Shown piece by piece: positions 8,756 through 17,824 of a stretch of 64,000 nucleotides of DNA. Below the pieces are notes generated by a model. It was given only the letters and a program-made list of their open reading frames with translations. It had not been told where the DNA came from and did no database searches. A program made the position numbers and the translations under genes. The stretch lies in the NCBI RefSeq assembly GCF_025371035.1, contig NZ_JANZXB010000008.1, forward strand, positions 150,707 to 214,706. The letters run 5' to 3'. The stretch's first letter is position 1. Every line of letters begins with the position of its first letter. The stretch comes from Sphingomonas sp. LC-1. GTDB lineage: Bacteria; Pseudomonadota; Alphaproteobacteria; Sphingomonadales; Sphingomonadaceae.

Positions 8756-10270
8756 TTAACTCACTGGCGGTCGCTGGCGATAGCTCAATGCCTCCGCGAC
8801 ATGGATACGCCCGACCTGATCCGCGCCGGTCAGATCGGCGATGGTGCGGGCGACGCGCAGGACGCGGGTATAGCCGCGCGCCGTGAGGCGCATTCGCTCC
8901 GCCGCTTCGGCCAGCAAATTGCGGCCCGCCTCGTCCGGCGTCGCCCAGCGTTCCAGCAGCGCGCCGTCCGCCTCGGCGTTCGTGCGAACCGTCACGGGGG
9001 CGTCGGCATAGCGTTCGGTCTGCCGCGCCCGTGCCGCCGCCACGCGCCTGGCGACCACCGCCGACGTTTCGGCGGCGGCGGGCGCGAAGAGATCGACCGC
9101 GCGGACCGGCTGGACCTCGACGGCCAGATCGATTCGATCGAGTAAGGGCCCCGAAATCTTCGCCTGATAATCCGCGGCACAGCGCGGGGCGCGGGCGCAG
9201 GCAAGTGCCGCATCGCCCAGATGCCCACAGCGGCACGGGTTCATCGCCGCGACCAGTTGCACCCGCGCCGGGAAGGTCACATGGGCGTTGGCACGCGCGA
9301 TGCTGACCGTTCCGGTTTCGAGCGGCTGGCGCAGCGAATCGAGCACCGCGCGTTGAAACTCGGGTAGCTCGTCTAGGAACAATACGCCCAGATGCGCGAG
9401 GCTGACTTCACCGGGGCGGGCCTTGAGCCCGCCGCCGGTCAGTGCCGCCATGGATGCGGAATGATGCGGGGCGCGGAACGGTCGCGTCCGGGTCAGCCGC
9501 CCCTCGGCCAGCGTTCCCGCCACCGACTGGACCATCGACACTTCCAGCGCCTCGGCGGCGTCGAGCGGCGGTAGAATGCCCGGCAGACACGCCGCCATCA
9601 GCGACTTTCCCGATCCGGGCGGTCCGCTCATCAGCAGATTATGCCCGCCCGCCGCCGCGATCTCCAGCGCACGGCGAGCATTCTCCTGCCCTTTCACCTG
9701 GGACAGATCGGGACCCGACACACCGTCGTCCACCAAACCGCCCTCGGGCAGCGGCAGGACGATATGACCCTTCAGATGGTTGATCAGCGACAGCAGATCG
9801 GGCGCGGCGATCACCGATCCGCCCCCGGCCCAACTGGCCTCGCCCCCCTGCGCGGCGGGGCAGATCAGCCGCTTGTCGACCGAACCCGCATGAATGGCTG
9901 CCAACAGCACGCCCGGCGATGGCCCTATCCGCCCGTCGAGCGCGAGTTCGCCCACCACGACATGATCGGCGAGCAGTTCGGCGTCGATCACCCCCATCGC
10001 CGCGAGCAGCGCGAGCGCAATCGGCAGGTCGAAATGCGATCCTTCCTTGGGCAGGTCGGCGGGCGATAGATTCACCGCGATCCGCTTGGGCGGCAGGGCA
10101 AGGCCCATGGCGGCGATGGCGGCGCGGACCCGCTCGCGACTCTCCCCGACCGCCTTGTCGGCGAGTCCCACGAGATTGAAGGCGGGCAGGCCCGCGATCA
10201 GCTGGACCTGCACCTCGACGGCGCGCGCCTCCAGACCCAGATAGGCCACCGTGGACACGATGGTCGCCAT
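8756..10270 (-). CDS. comM: YifB/ComM family AAA+ Mg-chelatase-like ATPase
   Basis: 504-residue AAA+ protein. The N-terminal ChlI-like domain carries FNLVGLADKAVGESRERVR and VNLSPADLPKEG. The Walker A motif is SGPPGSGKS, Walker B is LFLDELPEF, and the arginine-rich C-terminal helix bundle is complete (RAYTRVLRVARTIADL-like). In naturally competent bacteria ComM is a hexameric helicase for branch migration of incoming DNA; that role here is inferred. ATG 10270 follows GGGGGAAAGC and matches the family start MATIVS. The longer open frame upstream is not conserved-looking. Confidence 0.93.
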   Translation of the reverse strand: MATIVSTVAYLGLEARAVEVQVQLIAGLPAFNLVGLADKAVGESRERVRAAIAAMGLALPPKRIAVNLSPADLPKEGSHFDLPIALALLAAMGVIDAELLADHVVVGELALDGRIGPSPGVLLAAIHAGSVDKRLICPAAQGGEASWAGGGSVIAAPDLLSLINHLKGHIVLPLPEGGLVDDGVSGPDLSQVKGQENARRALEIAAAGGHNLLMSGPPGSGKSLMAACLPGILPPLDAAEALEVSMVQSVAGTLAEGRLTRTRPFRAPHHSASMAALTGGGLKARPGEVSLAHLGVLFLDELPEFQRAVLDSLRQPLETGTVSIARANAHVTFPARVQLVAAMNPCRCGHLGDAALACARAPRCAADYQAKISGPLLDRIDLAVEVQPVRAVDLFAPAAAETSAVVARRVAAARARQTERYADAPVTVRTNAEADGALLERWATPDEAGRNLLAEAAERMRLTARGYTRVLRVARTIADLTGADQVGRIHVAEALSYRQRPPVS

Positions 10271-10376
10271 GTGCTTTCCCCCTCGCACGGGCACTCCCCC
10301 GCCCGCTCGGCATCCCTGCAAAGGATGGGCGCGGGCCGCAAGGGGAAGATGACGTAGGACGGACGCGTTCACCCGA

Positions 10377-10405
10377 TTGACTTGGAAGCCCGGTTTGCGT
10401 AAGCG
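10377..10405 (+). promoter_or_regulatory. Probable sigma-70 promoter of rpmH
   Basis: TTGACT, a 17-base spacer, then TAAGCG, ending about 64 bases before the rpmH start. Confidence 0.5.
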
Positions 10406-10409
10406 GCTT

Positions 10410-10443
10410 GCCACCAAGGCCGTCCTCGTGGCGGCCGTTTTTA
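10410..10443 (+). promoter_or_regulatory. rpmH leader hairpins followed by T-run
   Basis: Two mutually exclusive short stems, GCCAC/GTGGC (10410-10414 with 10428-10432) and GGCCG/CGGCC (10418-10422 with 10432-10436), the second directly followed by GTTTTTA. The layout resembles a small attenuator in the leader of the rpmH-rnpA operon. The stems are only 5 bp, so this is tentative. Confidence 0.35.
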
Positions 10444-10468
10444 TTCAGACGTATCCAAGGAATGAACG

Positions 10469-10603
10469 ATGAAGCGGACCTTTCAGCCGAGCAATCTGGT
10501 GCGCGCTCGCCGTCACGGCTTCCGTACGCGGATGGCGACCCCCGGCGGCCGTGCGGTGATCCGGGCGCGTCGTGCGCGCGGCCGCAAGAAGCTGTCGGCG
10601 TAA
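10469..10603 (+). CDS. rpmH: 50S ribosomal protein L34
   Basis: 44 residues, full length for L34, with the classic [18 protein letters not shown] start and [13 protein letters not shown] end. The start follows AAGGA by 7 bases. It heads the conserved rpmH-rnpA-yidD-yidC-engB cluster, linking ribosome assembly, RNase P and membrane insertion. Another in-frame ATG for the rnpA reading frame lies 7 bases upstream of its start (see rnpA). Confidence 0.97.
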   Translation: MKRTFQPSNLVRARRHGFRTRMATPGGRAVIRARRARGRKKLSA

Positions 10604-11061
10604 TCACGACGCTGACCCGCCGCCGCGATTTCCTCGCGGCCAATGGCGGGCGACGCGTGGCGATGCCCGGCTTCGTGCTGCAGGTACGCCCGCGCGATGA
10701 CGGTGACGCCGCGATTCGCGTCGGCTTCACCGTCACCAAGAAGATCGGCAATGCCGTCGTTCGCAACCGGATGAAACGCCGGTTGCGGGCGCTCGCGCGC
10801 GATCTTTTGCCGATCAAGGGCATATCCGGCGCGGATCATGTCCTGATCGGACGGCAAGGCGGGATCGAGCGCGATTATGCCGCGCTCACCGCCGAGCTGG
10901 CCAAGGCGCTGACCCGCGCCGCCTCCCCCGAAACCGCCAGCGATCAGAGGCCGCGCGAACCGCGCGTCCACCATGGTCGCGGCAAGGGGCGCGGCCCCCG
11001 TGGCGGCGCGCATCGCCAGCCCACGACCCCGGCCGCGACATCGTCTCAAGAGCCCGCGTGA
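10603..11061 (+). CDS. rnpA: Ribonuclease P protein component (start uncertain)
   Basis: Protein subunit that assists the RNase P ribozyme in maturing tRNA 5' ends. The conserved core [37 protein letters not shown] (RNR motif) is intact, followed by a basic disordered C-tail of about 60 residues. No ATG, GTG or TTG lies between 10465 and 10656 in this frame, and GTG 10657 would cut off the conserved N-terminus. The choices are ATC 10603 (overlapping the rpmH stop as TAATC), CTG 10612, or ATG 10462, which would nest all of rpmH inside rnpA. I give 10603 by position; see findings. Confidence 0.9.
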   Translation: MTTLTRRRDFLAANGGRRVAMPGFVLQVRPRDDGDAAIRVGFTVTKKIGNAVVRNRMKRRLRALARDLLPIKGISGADHVLIGRQGGIERDYAALTAELAKALTRAASPETASDQRPREPRVHHGRGKGRGPRGGAHRQPTTPAATSSQEPA

Positions 11062-11276
11062 CCCTGTTCGCGCGGGCCTTGATTCTCATCGCGCGGGGCT
11101 GGCAACTTGGCCCCTCGCTCATTTTACCGCCCACTTGCCGCTATCAACCATCCTGTTCGGCCTATGCAATACAGGCCATTGGCCGCTATGGCGCGGTCAA
11201 AGGGGGCTGGTTGGCGCTCAAGCGCATTGCGCGGTGCCATCCCTGGGGCGGGCACGGGCCCGACCCGGTCCCCTGA
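11058..11276 (+). CDS. yidD: Membrane protein insertion efficiency factor YidD
   Basis: 72 residues, full length. The hydrophobic/amphipathic N-terminus [16 protein letters not shown] is followed by the signature [16 protein letters not shown] and [15 protein letters not shown]-like end (here [15 protein letters not shown]). GTG 11058 overlaps the rnpA stop (GTGA). It is thought to help YidC-dependent insertion at the inner membrane. Confidence 0.95.
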   Translation: MTLFARALILIARGWQLGPSLILPPTCRYQPSCSAYAIQAIGRYGAVKGGWLALKRIARCHPWGGHGPDPVP

Positions 11277-11294
11277 CACTACTGGGGTTTCCAC

Positions 11295-12992
11295 GTGAAC
11301 CAAGACCGCAAGAATTTCGTCGTGTTCGCGGTGATCGCGGCGCTGATCCTGTTCGGATGGCCGCTCATCCAGAACAAGTTCTTCCCGAGCAATCCGCCCG
11401 CGACCAAGATCGTCGATGGCAAGCAGGTGCCGGTGGCCAACTCGACGGCCAATCCAACCGCCACGACGCCGAGCGCGATTCGCGACCGCCGCGTCGTGCT
11501 GGCCGAAACCCCGCGCGTGGCGATCGAAACGCCGCGCCTGAAGGGCTCGATCAACCTGAAGGGCGCGCGGATCGATGACCTCGTCCTGCTCGACTATAAG
11601 CAGACGGTCGACAAGAATTCGCCGCCGATCCGGCTGCTGTCGCCGGCGGGTGCGGAAGGCGCCTATTTCGCGGGCTTCGGCTGGCGCACCGACGGGCTGA
11701 ACCCGCCCGCCGCCGATGCGGTGTGGACCGCCAGCGCGCCCGTGCTGCGCCCCGGCCAGCCGGTCACGCTGACCGCCGCCAATGCGACGGGCCAGCGCTT
11801 CCAGATTACCCTGTCGGTCGACAAGGATTACATGTTCACCGTCCAGCAGACGGTGGCCAATGCCGGCAATGCGGCGGTCCCGGTCGCGGCCTATGGCTAT
11901 GTCAATCGCGGCATCTCCGCCGATCCGGACACCTGGACGATCCATGTCGGCCCGATGTCGGTCAATGACGGCACCGCGCATTACGGCCCCAACTGGAAGG
12001 ACCTGGACAAGGCCCCGACCCGCTTCACCACCACGGGCGGCTGGCTGGGCTTTACCGATAAATATTGGCTGGCGACGCTGATCCCCGACCAGTCCAAGGC
12101 ATTCGACGGCCAGTTCCGCGCGGGCGCGGGCCAGACCTATCAGGCTGACTACACGCTTCAGCCGCAGACGCTGGCACCGGGCAAGCAGATCACCCAGACC
12201 ACCCGCTTCTTCGCCGGCGCCAAGGAAGTCGCGCTGCTCGACCGCTATACCGACAAGGAAGGCGCGACGAAGCTCGATTACGCGCTCGACTGGGGCTATC
12301 TGCGCGTCCTCGAAAAGCCGATCTTCTATTATCTCGACTGGCTGTTCCGCCTGGTCGGCAATTTCGGCGTCGCGATCATCCTGCTGACCGTCACCATCCG
12401 CGCGCTGATGTTCCCGATCGCACAGCGCCAGTTCGCCTCGATGGCGGCGATGCGCGCGGTGCAGCCCAAGATGAAGGCGCTGCAGGAACGCTACAAGGAC
12501 GACAAGGTCCGCATGCAGCAGGAGGTCATGGCCCTCTACAAGCAGGAGAAGGTCAATCCGCTGGCGGGCTGCCTGCCTACGCTGATCCAGATCCCGATCT
12601 TCTACGCGCTCTACAAGGTGCTGATGCTGACGATCGAGATGCGGCACCAGGGCTTCGTCCTGTGGATCAAGGATCTGTCCGCGCCCGATCCGCTGACCCC
12701 GGTCAACCTGTTCGGCCTGCTGCCCTTCGTGCCGCCGCACTTCATCGCGATCGGCGTGGTGCCGATCCTGCTGGGCATCTCGATGTACTTCCAGTTCAAA
12801 ATGAACCCGCAGCCGATGGACGATGCGCAGAAGCAGGTCTTCGCGATCCTGCCCTGGGTGCTGATGTTCGTGATGGCCCCGTTCGCGGTCGGCCTTCAGG
12901 TATACTGGATCACGACCAACTGCATCTCGATCCTGCAGCAGCGCCTGCTCTATGCCCGCCATCCGGGCCTGAAGCAGCCGGTCGCCAAGTGA
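11295..12992 (+). CDS. yidC: Membrane protein insertase YidC/Oxa1
   Basis: 565-residue inner-membrane insertase and chaperone. N-terminal TM anchor [18 protein letters not shown], then the large periplasmic domain (about 60-340), then the conserved five-TM core. Core motifs: [34 protein letters not shown], and [15 protein letters not shown] near the end. Starts at GTG 11295; the last bases overlap the engB start. Confidence 0.96.
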   Translation: MNQDRKNFVVFAVIAALILFGWPLIQNKFFPSNPPATKIVDGKQVPVANSTANPTATTPSAIRDRRVVLAETPRVAIETPRLKGSINLKGARIDDLVLLDYKQTVDKNSPPIRLLSPAGAEGAYFAGFGWRTDGLNPPAADAVWTASAPVLRPGQPVTLTAANATGQRFQITLSVDKDYMFTVQQTVANAGNAAVPVAAYGYVNRGISADPDTWTIHVGPMSVNDGTAHYGPNWKDLDKAPTRFTTTGGWLGFTDKYWLATLIPDQSKAFDGQFRAGAGQTYQADYTLQPQTLAPGKQITQTTRFFAGAKEVALLDRYTDKEGATKLDYALDWGYLRVLEKPIFYYLDWLFRLVGNFGVAIILLTVTIRALMFPIAQRQFASMAAMRAVQPKMKALQERYKDDKVRMQQEVMALYKQEKVNPLAGCLPTLIQIPIFYALYKVLMLTIEMRHQGFVLWIKDLSAPDPLTPVNLFGLLPFVPPHFIAIGVVPILLGISMYFQFKMNPQPMDDAQKQVFAILPWVLMFVMAPFAVGLQVYWITTNCISILQQRLLYARHPGLKQPVAK

Positions 12993-13663
12993 GCGAGCTT
13001 CCCACCCCCCTCCCCTCCGAAGAACCGACCGGTTTTTCGGAGGAATTAGTCGAGTCGGCGCGCAAGCTGTTCGCCGGGCCAGTCAGCTTCCTGAAGTCCG
13101 CGCCCGCGCTGAAATTCCTGCCCGATCCGATCGTGCCGGAAGTCGCGGTGGCGGGCCGGTCGAACGTCGGCAAGTCGTCGCTGCTCAACGCGATGACCAA
13201 CCGCAACGGCCTGGCCCGGACCTCGAACACGCCGGGCCGGACGCAGGAGCTGAACTTCTTCGACGTCGGCACGCCGCCGACGCTGCGGCTGGTCGACATG
13301 CCGGGCTATGGCTTTGCCAAGGCGCCCAAGGACATGGTGAAGCAGTGGCGCTTCCTTGTGAACGATTTCCTGCGCGGGCGGCAGGCCTTGAAGCGCGCGC
13401 TGGTGCTGATCGACTCGCGCCATGGCATCAAGGAAGTGGATCGTGAGATTCTGGAGATGCTCGACCGGGCCGCGGTCAGCTATCGCATCGTCCTGACCAA
13501 GGCGGACAAGGTGAAGGCGACCGAACTCGCCGCCGTGGTCGAGCGCACCCAGGCCGAGGCACGCAAACGCGCCGCCGCGCACCCCGACATCCTCGCCACC
13601 TCCAGCGAGGGCGGCATGGGGATCCCAGAACTCCGCGCGGCGGTGCTGGAAGCGATCGGCTGA
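12989..13663 (+). CDS. engB: Ribosome biogenesis GTP-binding protein EngB/YsxC
   Basis: 224-residue TRAFAC-class GTPase needed for 50S assembly. G1 is [11 protein letters not shown]2/G3 region TSNTPGRTQ and DMPGYGFA, G4 TKAD, G5 [12 protein letters not shown] 12989 overlaps the yidC stop. The ~37-residue N-terminal extension before the GTPase fold is Pro/Glu-rich and of no recognised function. Last gene before an intrinsic terminator. Confidence 0.96.
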   Translation: MSELPTPLPSEEPTGFSEELVESARKLFAGPVSFLKSAPALKFLPDPIVPEVAVAGRSNVGKSSLLNAMTNRNGLARTSNTPGRTQELNFFDVGTPPTLRLVDMPGYGFAKAPKDMVKQWRFLVNDFLRGRQALKRALVLIDSRHGIKEVDREILEMLDRAAVSYRIVLTKADKVKATELAAVVERTQAEARKRAAAHPDILATSSEGGMGIPELRAAVLEAIG

Positions 13664-13691
13664 TTCTCCGCCCTTTCGCGACATCGACAAA

Positions 13692-13723
13692 GGCTCGTTC
13701 GGTTCCCCGAACGGGCCTTTTTT
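13692..13723 (+). terminator. Intrinsic terminator of the rpmH-engB operon
   Basis: Stem GGCTCGTTCGG / CCGAACGGGCC (one G-T wobble), loop TTCC, followed by TTTTTT. Confidence 0.9.
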
Positions 13724-13765
13724 GTGCGGTTGCTAGGCCCGGCCGGGGTTGTTACGCCTTGGGCC

Positions 13766-14428
13766 ATGAAGCTGATCATCGGTAACAAGGCCTATTCCTC
13801 CTGGTCCCTGCGCGGCTGGCTCGCCTGTCGGCATTCCGGCCTGCCCTTCGAGGAGGTCGTCGTGCCGCTCTATGACGAGGATTGGGACAAGCGCCGCGAG
13901 GGAGCCGAATTCGCCCCCTCATCGGGCAAGGTGCCGATCCTGTGGGACGGCGATGCAGTGGTGTGGGACAGCCTCGCCATCATCGACTATCTCGCGGACA
14001 AGGTCGGGCGCGATCGTTTCTGGCCCGCCGATGACGCCCCCCGTGCCATGGCGCGTTCGATGGCGGCGGAAATGCATTCCAGCTTCGTCGCGCTTCGCCG
14101 CAAGCACAGCATGAACATCCGTCAGGTCTATCCGGCCCAGACGCCGGACGAGGATGTGGTCGTCGACCTGAAGCGCATCATGGAATTATGGGCGCAGGCG
14201 CGGGCGCGCTTCGGTGGCGAGGGGGACTTCCTGTTCGGCGCGTTCGGCGCGGTCGACATCATGTTCGCGCCGGTCATCACCCGGATCGTGACCTATCAGC
14301 TTCCGGTCGCGCGCTTTGCCGTACCCTATATGGACGCCGTGCTTCATCACCCGTTCATGCAGGACTGGATCGCCGCCGCACAGGAAGAGGAATGGGTGAT
14401 CGAGCGGTTCGAGCAGCCGGTGCGCTGA
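13766..14428 (+). CDS. Glutathione S-transferase family protein
   Basis: 220 residues. Thioredoxin-like N-terminal domain (MKLIIGNKAYSSWSLRGWLA, with the SSWS serine as likely glutathione-activating residue; cis-Pro region SGKVPILWDG; VVWDSLAIIDYLAD) and an all-helical C-terminal domain (FLFGAFGAVDIMFAPVI). Resembles the YfcF-like/maleylacetoacetate-isomerase-like branch. Substrate cannot be told. The ATG 13766 start gives the usual N-terminus. Confidence 0.88.
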   Translation: MKLIIGNKAYSSWSLRGWLACRHSGLPFEEVVVPLYDEDWDKRREGAEFAPSSGKVPILWDGDAVVWDSLAIIDYLADKVGRDRFWPADDAPRAMARSMAAEMHSSFVALRRKHSMNIRQVYPAQTPDEDVVVDLKRIMELWAQARARFGGEGDFLFGAFGAVDIMFAPVITRIVTYQLPVARFAVPYMDAVLHHPFMQDWIAAAQEEEWVIERFEQPVR

Positions 14429-14506
14429 TTTCGGCAGCCTGCGCGGTTTCGGCCGGATGGCGGGCGGGGTGATTTGCGCATGCACATGCCCCCGCCCCGT
14501 CCCGTT

Positions 14507-14677
14507 TCACTGCGCCGTCGGCCTCACCTCGTTCAGCGGCGCACGCTGCTCCGTCGCCGGTTCGGCGACGCGCGAGGCAAAGACATAGAGCAGGATCGCC
14601 GCGATCCCCACCGCGATGACCAGCCACATCGCCAGCCGTCCGCCCGCCTTATGCCCCTTATGATCCGGGTCGTTCAT
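14507..14677 (-). CDS. Small single-pass membrane protein
   Basis: 56 residues. Charged N-terminus (MNDPDHKGHKAG), one TM helix (LAMWLVIAVGIAAILLYVFA), short hydrophilic tail. The ATG at 14677 has AGGAGAG 7 bases upstream, which is the main support that it is expressed. Not recognised as a named family. Confidence 0.65.
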   Translation of the reverse strand: MNDPDHKGHKAGGRLAMWLVIAVGIAAILLYVFASRVAEPATEQRAPLNEVRPTAQ

Positions 14678-14795
14678 CGCGTCTCTCCTGTTTACCGGCA
14701 ACAGAACGATGCCGGGGCGTCCGGGGTCCGTTGCGCGTGACGATCCTCGACTTGAGGGAATTGCCGTTCGCCGCGCCGCTGCCTATGCCCGCGGC

Positions 14796-15911
14796 ATGAC
14801 CGACGTCCTGCACCTCGCCCAGTCCCTGATCCGCGCCGACAGCGTCACGCCCGCGCGGGGTCGCGTCTTCGACGTGCTGGAATCCGCATTGGAGCCGCTG
14901 GGCTTTGCCGTCGATCGCTTCACGGTTGGCGAGGCCCCCGATGGCCCGGTCGAGAATCTGCTGGCGACGCGGGCCGGTTCGGGACCGCATCTCGCCTTTG
15001 CCGGACATGTCGACGTCGTTCCCGCTGGTGATGGGTGGCAGGGCTCCCCCTTTTCCGGCGAGGTGCGGGACGGCCTGCTCTTCGGGCGCGGCGCGGTGGA
15101 TATGAAGGGCGCGGTCGCCGCCTTCGTCGCGGCGCTTCCCGCCACGCCCGGCATCCCCTTGTCGCTGATCATCACCGGCGACGAGGAAGGCCCCGCCATC
15201 TATGGCACCCGCGCGCTGATCGACCGGATGGCCGAGCGGGGCGTGGCTCCCGACCTGTGCCTGGTCGGCGAGCCGACTTCCGCACACCGGCTGGGCGACA
15301 TGATGAAGATCGGGCGGCGGGGTTCGGTCAATATCTGGATCACCGTGCCCGGGCGGCAGGGGCATGTCGCCTATCCGCATCTGGCCGACAATCCGATCAC
15401 CCCGCTGGTCGCGATCCTGGCGGAGATCGAGGCGGTGACGCTCGACACCGGCAATGCCTGGTTCCAGCCGTCCAATATCGAGATCACCGACCTGCATGTC
15501 GGCAATCCGGCGCACAATGTCATTCCGGGGTCGGCGCAGGCGCGGCTGTCGATCCGCTTCAACGACGAACAGCGCGGCCAAGCGCTGATCGAGCGGATCA
15601 CCGCGATCGCGCAATCCCATGCCCCCGCCGCGCAGGTGACCGGACGCATTTCGGGCGAGGCGTTCCTGACCCAGCCGGGGCCATTCTCCGCGATGATCGC
15701 CGACGCCATCCGTGCCGAGACCGGGATCGAGCCCGAACTGTCGACGACCGGCGGTACCTCCGACGCACGCTTCCTGTCGAAACTGTGTCCGACGGTGGAG
15801 TTCGGGCTGCTCAACGCGACGATGCACAAGGTGGACGAGGCGGTGGCGGTCGAGGATCTTTACGCGCTGACCCGGATCTATGCGGGCGTCATCGCTCGCG
15901 CGGGCGCCTGA
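14796..15911 (+). CDS. dapE: Succinyl-diaminopimelate desuccinylase
   Basis: 371-residue M20-family di-zinc amidohydrolase of the lysine/meso-DAP pathway; it releases L,L-DAP from its N-succinyl form. Metal-site motifs: FAGHVDVVPAGDGW, GRGAVDMKGAVAAF, ITGDEEGPAIYG, and STTGGTSDARF near the end; the central dimerisation domain is complete. ATG 14796 gives the normal DapE start. The gene ends convergently with the smr gene, overlapping it by 23 bp. Confidence 0.94.
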   Translation: MTDVLHLAQSLIRADSVTPARGRVFDVLESALEPLGFAVDRFTVGEAPDGPVENLLATRAGSGPHLAFAGHVDVVPAGDGWQGSPFSGEVRDGLLFGRGAVDMKGAVAAFVAALPATPGIPLSLIITGDEEGPAIYGTRALIDRMAERGVAPDLCLVGEPTSAHRLGDMMKIGRRGSVNIWITVPGRQGHVAYPHLADNPITPLVAILAEIEAVTLDTGNAWFQPSNIEITDLHVGNPAHNVIPGSAQARLSIRFNDEQRGQALIERITAIAQSHAPAAQVTGRISGEAFLTQPGPFSAMIADAIRAETGIEPELSTTGGTSDARFLSKLCPTVEFGLLNATMHKVDEAVAVEDLYALTRIYAGVIARAGA

Positions 15912-16461
15912 AGACGATATAGAGCGCGCCTTGCCCGCCATGTCGGGGATGCGCGTTACGGATCGCCGCGATCGCATCGGCGTGGCGCGATGCACCCAGC
16001 CAGTCGCTGATCGCGGCACGAATCGCGCCGCGCGCATGGGGTCGCTCGCTTTCGGGACGCGGCGGCTTGCCCGTGACGAGCAGGAGCACCCGGTCGCCGC
16101 GCGCAATGGCCCGCCCCAGCCCCTGGTCAAGCATGGCATGGGCCGAGGCCAGCGTATGACCATGGAGATCGAGCGAACTGTCGGGCATCACGCTGCCCCG
16201 CGACAGCCTTTTGTCCCAACCGCCGTCCAGCGTCTCACCCGGCCCCTTTTTGGGCGCGGCCGGAACGGGTGCCGGCTGGCGTAGCGGCGGTCCCCGGCCT
16301 TTCACCCGCACCTTGGGTGCACCCGGCGTTTCGTGGAGCACCGCCTCCATGGTGGGCGGCGGAGGTGCGGGACGCGCGGGAACGACGGCGGCGCGCAGCG
16401 GACGCACCGTCTCCATCACCCGCGCCCAGAGTTGCGCTTCGTCAGGGTTGAGGGGTCGCAC
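15889..16461 (-). CDS. Smr-domain protein (MutS2 C-terminal-like)
   Basis: 190 residues: a Pro-rich, probably disordered first half, then a Smr domain (about 105-190) with SSLDLHGHTLASAHAML and VLLLVTGKPPR. Smr domains are nicking endonuclease or RNA-cleaving modules; the DxH (DLHGH) motif is intact. GTG 16461 lies inside the end of mltA (20-bp overlap), so the two are translationally coupled. In many alphaproteobacteria this gene sits downstream of Tim44-like and mltA genes. Confidence 0.85.
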   Translation of the reverse strand: MRPLNPDEAQLWARVMETVRPLRAAVVPARPAPPPPTMEAVLHETPGAPKVRVKGRGPPLRQPAPVPAAPKKGPGETLDGGWDKRLSRGSVMPDSSLDLHGHTLASAHAMLDQGLGRAIARGDRVLLLVTGKPPRPESERPHARGAIRAAISDWLGASRHADAIAAIRNAHPRHGGQGALYIVFRRPRER

Positions 16462-17800
16462 CGACGGTCCCGTTCGGGCTGGCGATCCCGGCCCGCGCCA
16501 GCGTGCCGATCGGCAGCAGCAGGAACGCCGTGCCCCGTGCCGACATGCCACCCGCCACTGCCCGTGCCGTCTCCCCCGCACCCCAGAAGGTGTCGAAGCG
16601 GTTGGAGCCCTTGATCGCGCCGCCCGTGTCCTGCGCGACCCATAGGCCGGTCGCCTCCTGCCGGTCCATCGACAGGAAGACGGGCGCACCCAGCGGCACG
16701 AATTTGGGGTCGGCGGCGGCGCTGACCTGCCCCGTCACCGCATAGCCCATCGCCCCCTGCGGGGCGCCGGACAATTCGCGGAAGAAGACGAAGCTCTTAT
16801 TCTCCCGCATGATCGCCCGGCCCTCTTCGGGGTGGTCGTGCAGCCACTGCACGATCCCTTGCATCGAGGTCTGGCCGGGACCCAGCAGGCCGCGTGCCTT
16901 CATCAGCGCGCCGATACCGGTGTAATCGCGGCCATTCTGGCTGTCATAGCCGATCCGCATGATCCCGCCATCGGGCAGCCGCAGCCGCCCCGAGCCCTGG
17001 ATCTGCAGGAAGAACACCTCGACCGGGTCCGCCCCCCAGGCCAGGATCGGCGCACGGCCCGCCAGCGAGCCCTGCTCGATCGCGGTCCGATCGTCATAGG
17101 GAACGAGGCTGGTGCCCTGCACTTTGCCGCGAACCTTCTTGCCCTTCAGATCGGTCGAGAAGGCGCCGAGATCGACGTCGATCAGGTCGCGCGGCCGCGC
17201 ATAGATGGGGACTTCGTAACCCGAACGCCGATCCCGCGATCCGGCGATTTCAGGCTCGTAATAGCCGGTGGCGAGCGAACGCCCGTCGCCGACCTGCACC
17301 GCTTCGAAATAGCGTGCGAAAAAGTCGCGGGCGCCACCGTTCGGCACGTTGGCGGCGGCCTGGCAGGCCGGCTGCCAATCGGCACCCTGCGTCAAGCCGC
17401 TGGTGTCGGTACGCCGCATCAGGCCGGGGCAGGATAGCAGGAACGCCGCCCGTGCCGCCTCCGCCTGGGGTTCGCTCATCGGCAGGGTGGCGACCGCCGG
17501 TCCGGCGATCAGTCCCGCCTGCGCGGCATTGGTCGCCCCCGGCACGGCGGCCACCGGGGTCGCGGGCAGCGGCGTAGACGGCAGGATGCGTACCGGCCCC
17601 GAAGGCACACGCGAAACGCTGGGGCCGTTCGGTTGCACCGCCGACCCGCCGGCCTGGGGGCGCGGCACCGGACGGGTGGATGGCTGATGTGGCGCGCGCG
17701 ACGGATAGTCACCGGACGCACCGGGCGGCACGATCCGCCCGGCACAGGCCGAAACGCTGATCGAAAGCGCGACGATCGCCGCGACGCGAAACCCCTTCAA
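16442..17800 (-). CDS. mltA: Membrane-bound lytic murein transglycosylase A
   Basis: 452-residue outer-membrane lipoprotein that cleaves peptidoglycan with anhydromuramyl formation. Lipobox-like SVSAC at residues 15-19. MltA domain with FFARYFEAVQVGDG, TGYYEPEIAGS and IQGSGRLRLPDG; C-terminal 3D domain with the catalytic-aspartate region VAQDTGGAIKGSNRFDTFWG. A ~60-residue Pro-rich linker follows the lipobox. 24 bp downstream of the Tim44-like gene, same strand. Confidence 0.92.
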   Translation of the reverse strand: MKGFRVAAIVALSISVSACAGRIVPPGASGDYPSRAPHQPSTRPVPRPQAGGSAVQPNGPSVSRVPSGPVRILPSTPLPATPVAAVPGATNAAQAGLIAGPAVATLPMSEPQAEAARAAFLLSCPGLMRRTDTSGLTQGADWQPACQAAANVPNGGARDFFARYFEAVQVGDGRSLATGYYEPEIAGSRDRRSGYEVPIYARPRDLIDVDLGAFSTDLKGKKVRGKVQGTSLVPYDDRTAIEQGSLAGRAPILAWGADPVEVFFLQIQGSGRLRLPDGGIMRIGYDSQNGRDYTGIGALMKARGLLGPGQTSMQGIVQWLHDHPEEGRAIMRENKSFVFFRELSGAPQGAMGYAVTGQVSAAADPKFVPLGAPVFLSMDRQEATGLWVAQDTGGAIKGSNRFDTFWGAGETARAVAGGMSARGTAFLLLPIGTLARAGIASPNGTVGATPQP

Positions 17801-17824
17801 GGCCCCCTATCCCCCGTAACCGCG

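Noticed and set aside
11124-12962. 612-codon minus-strand open frame opposite yidC
   Set aside because: Arg/His/Asp-rich shadow of the GC-rich yidC sequence, no domain, no ribosome-binding site.
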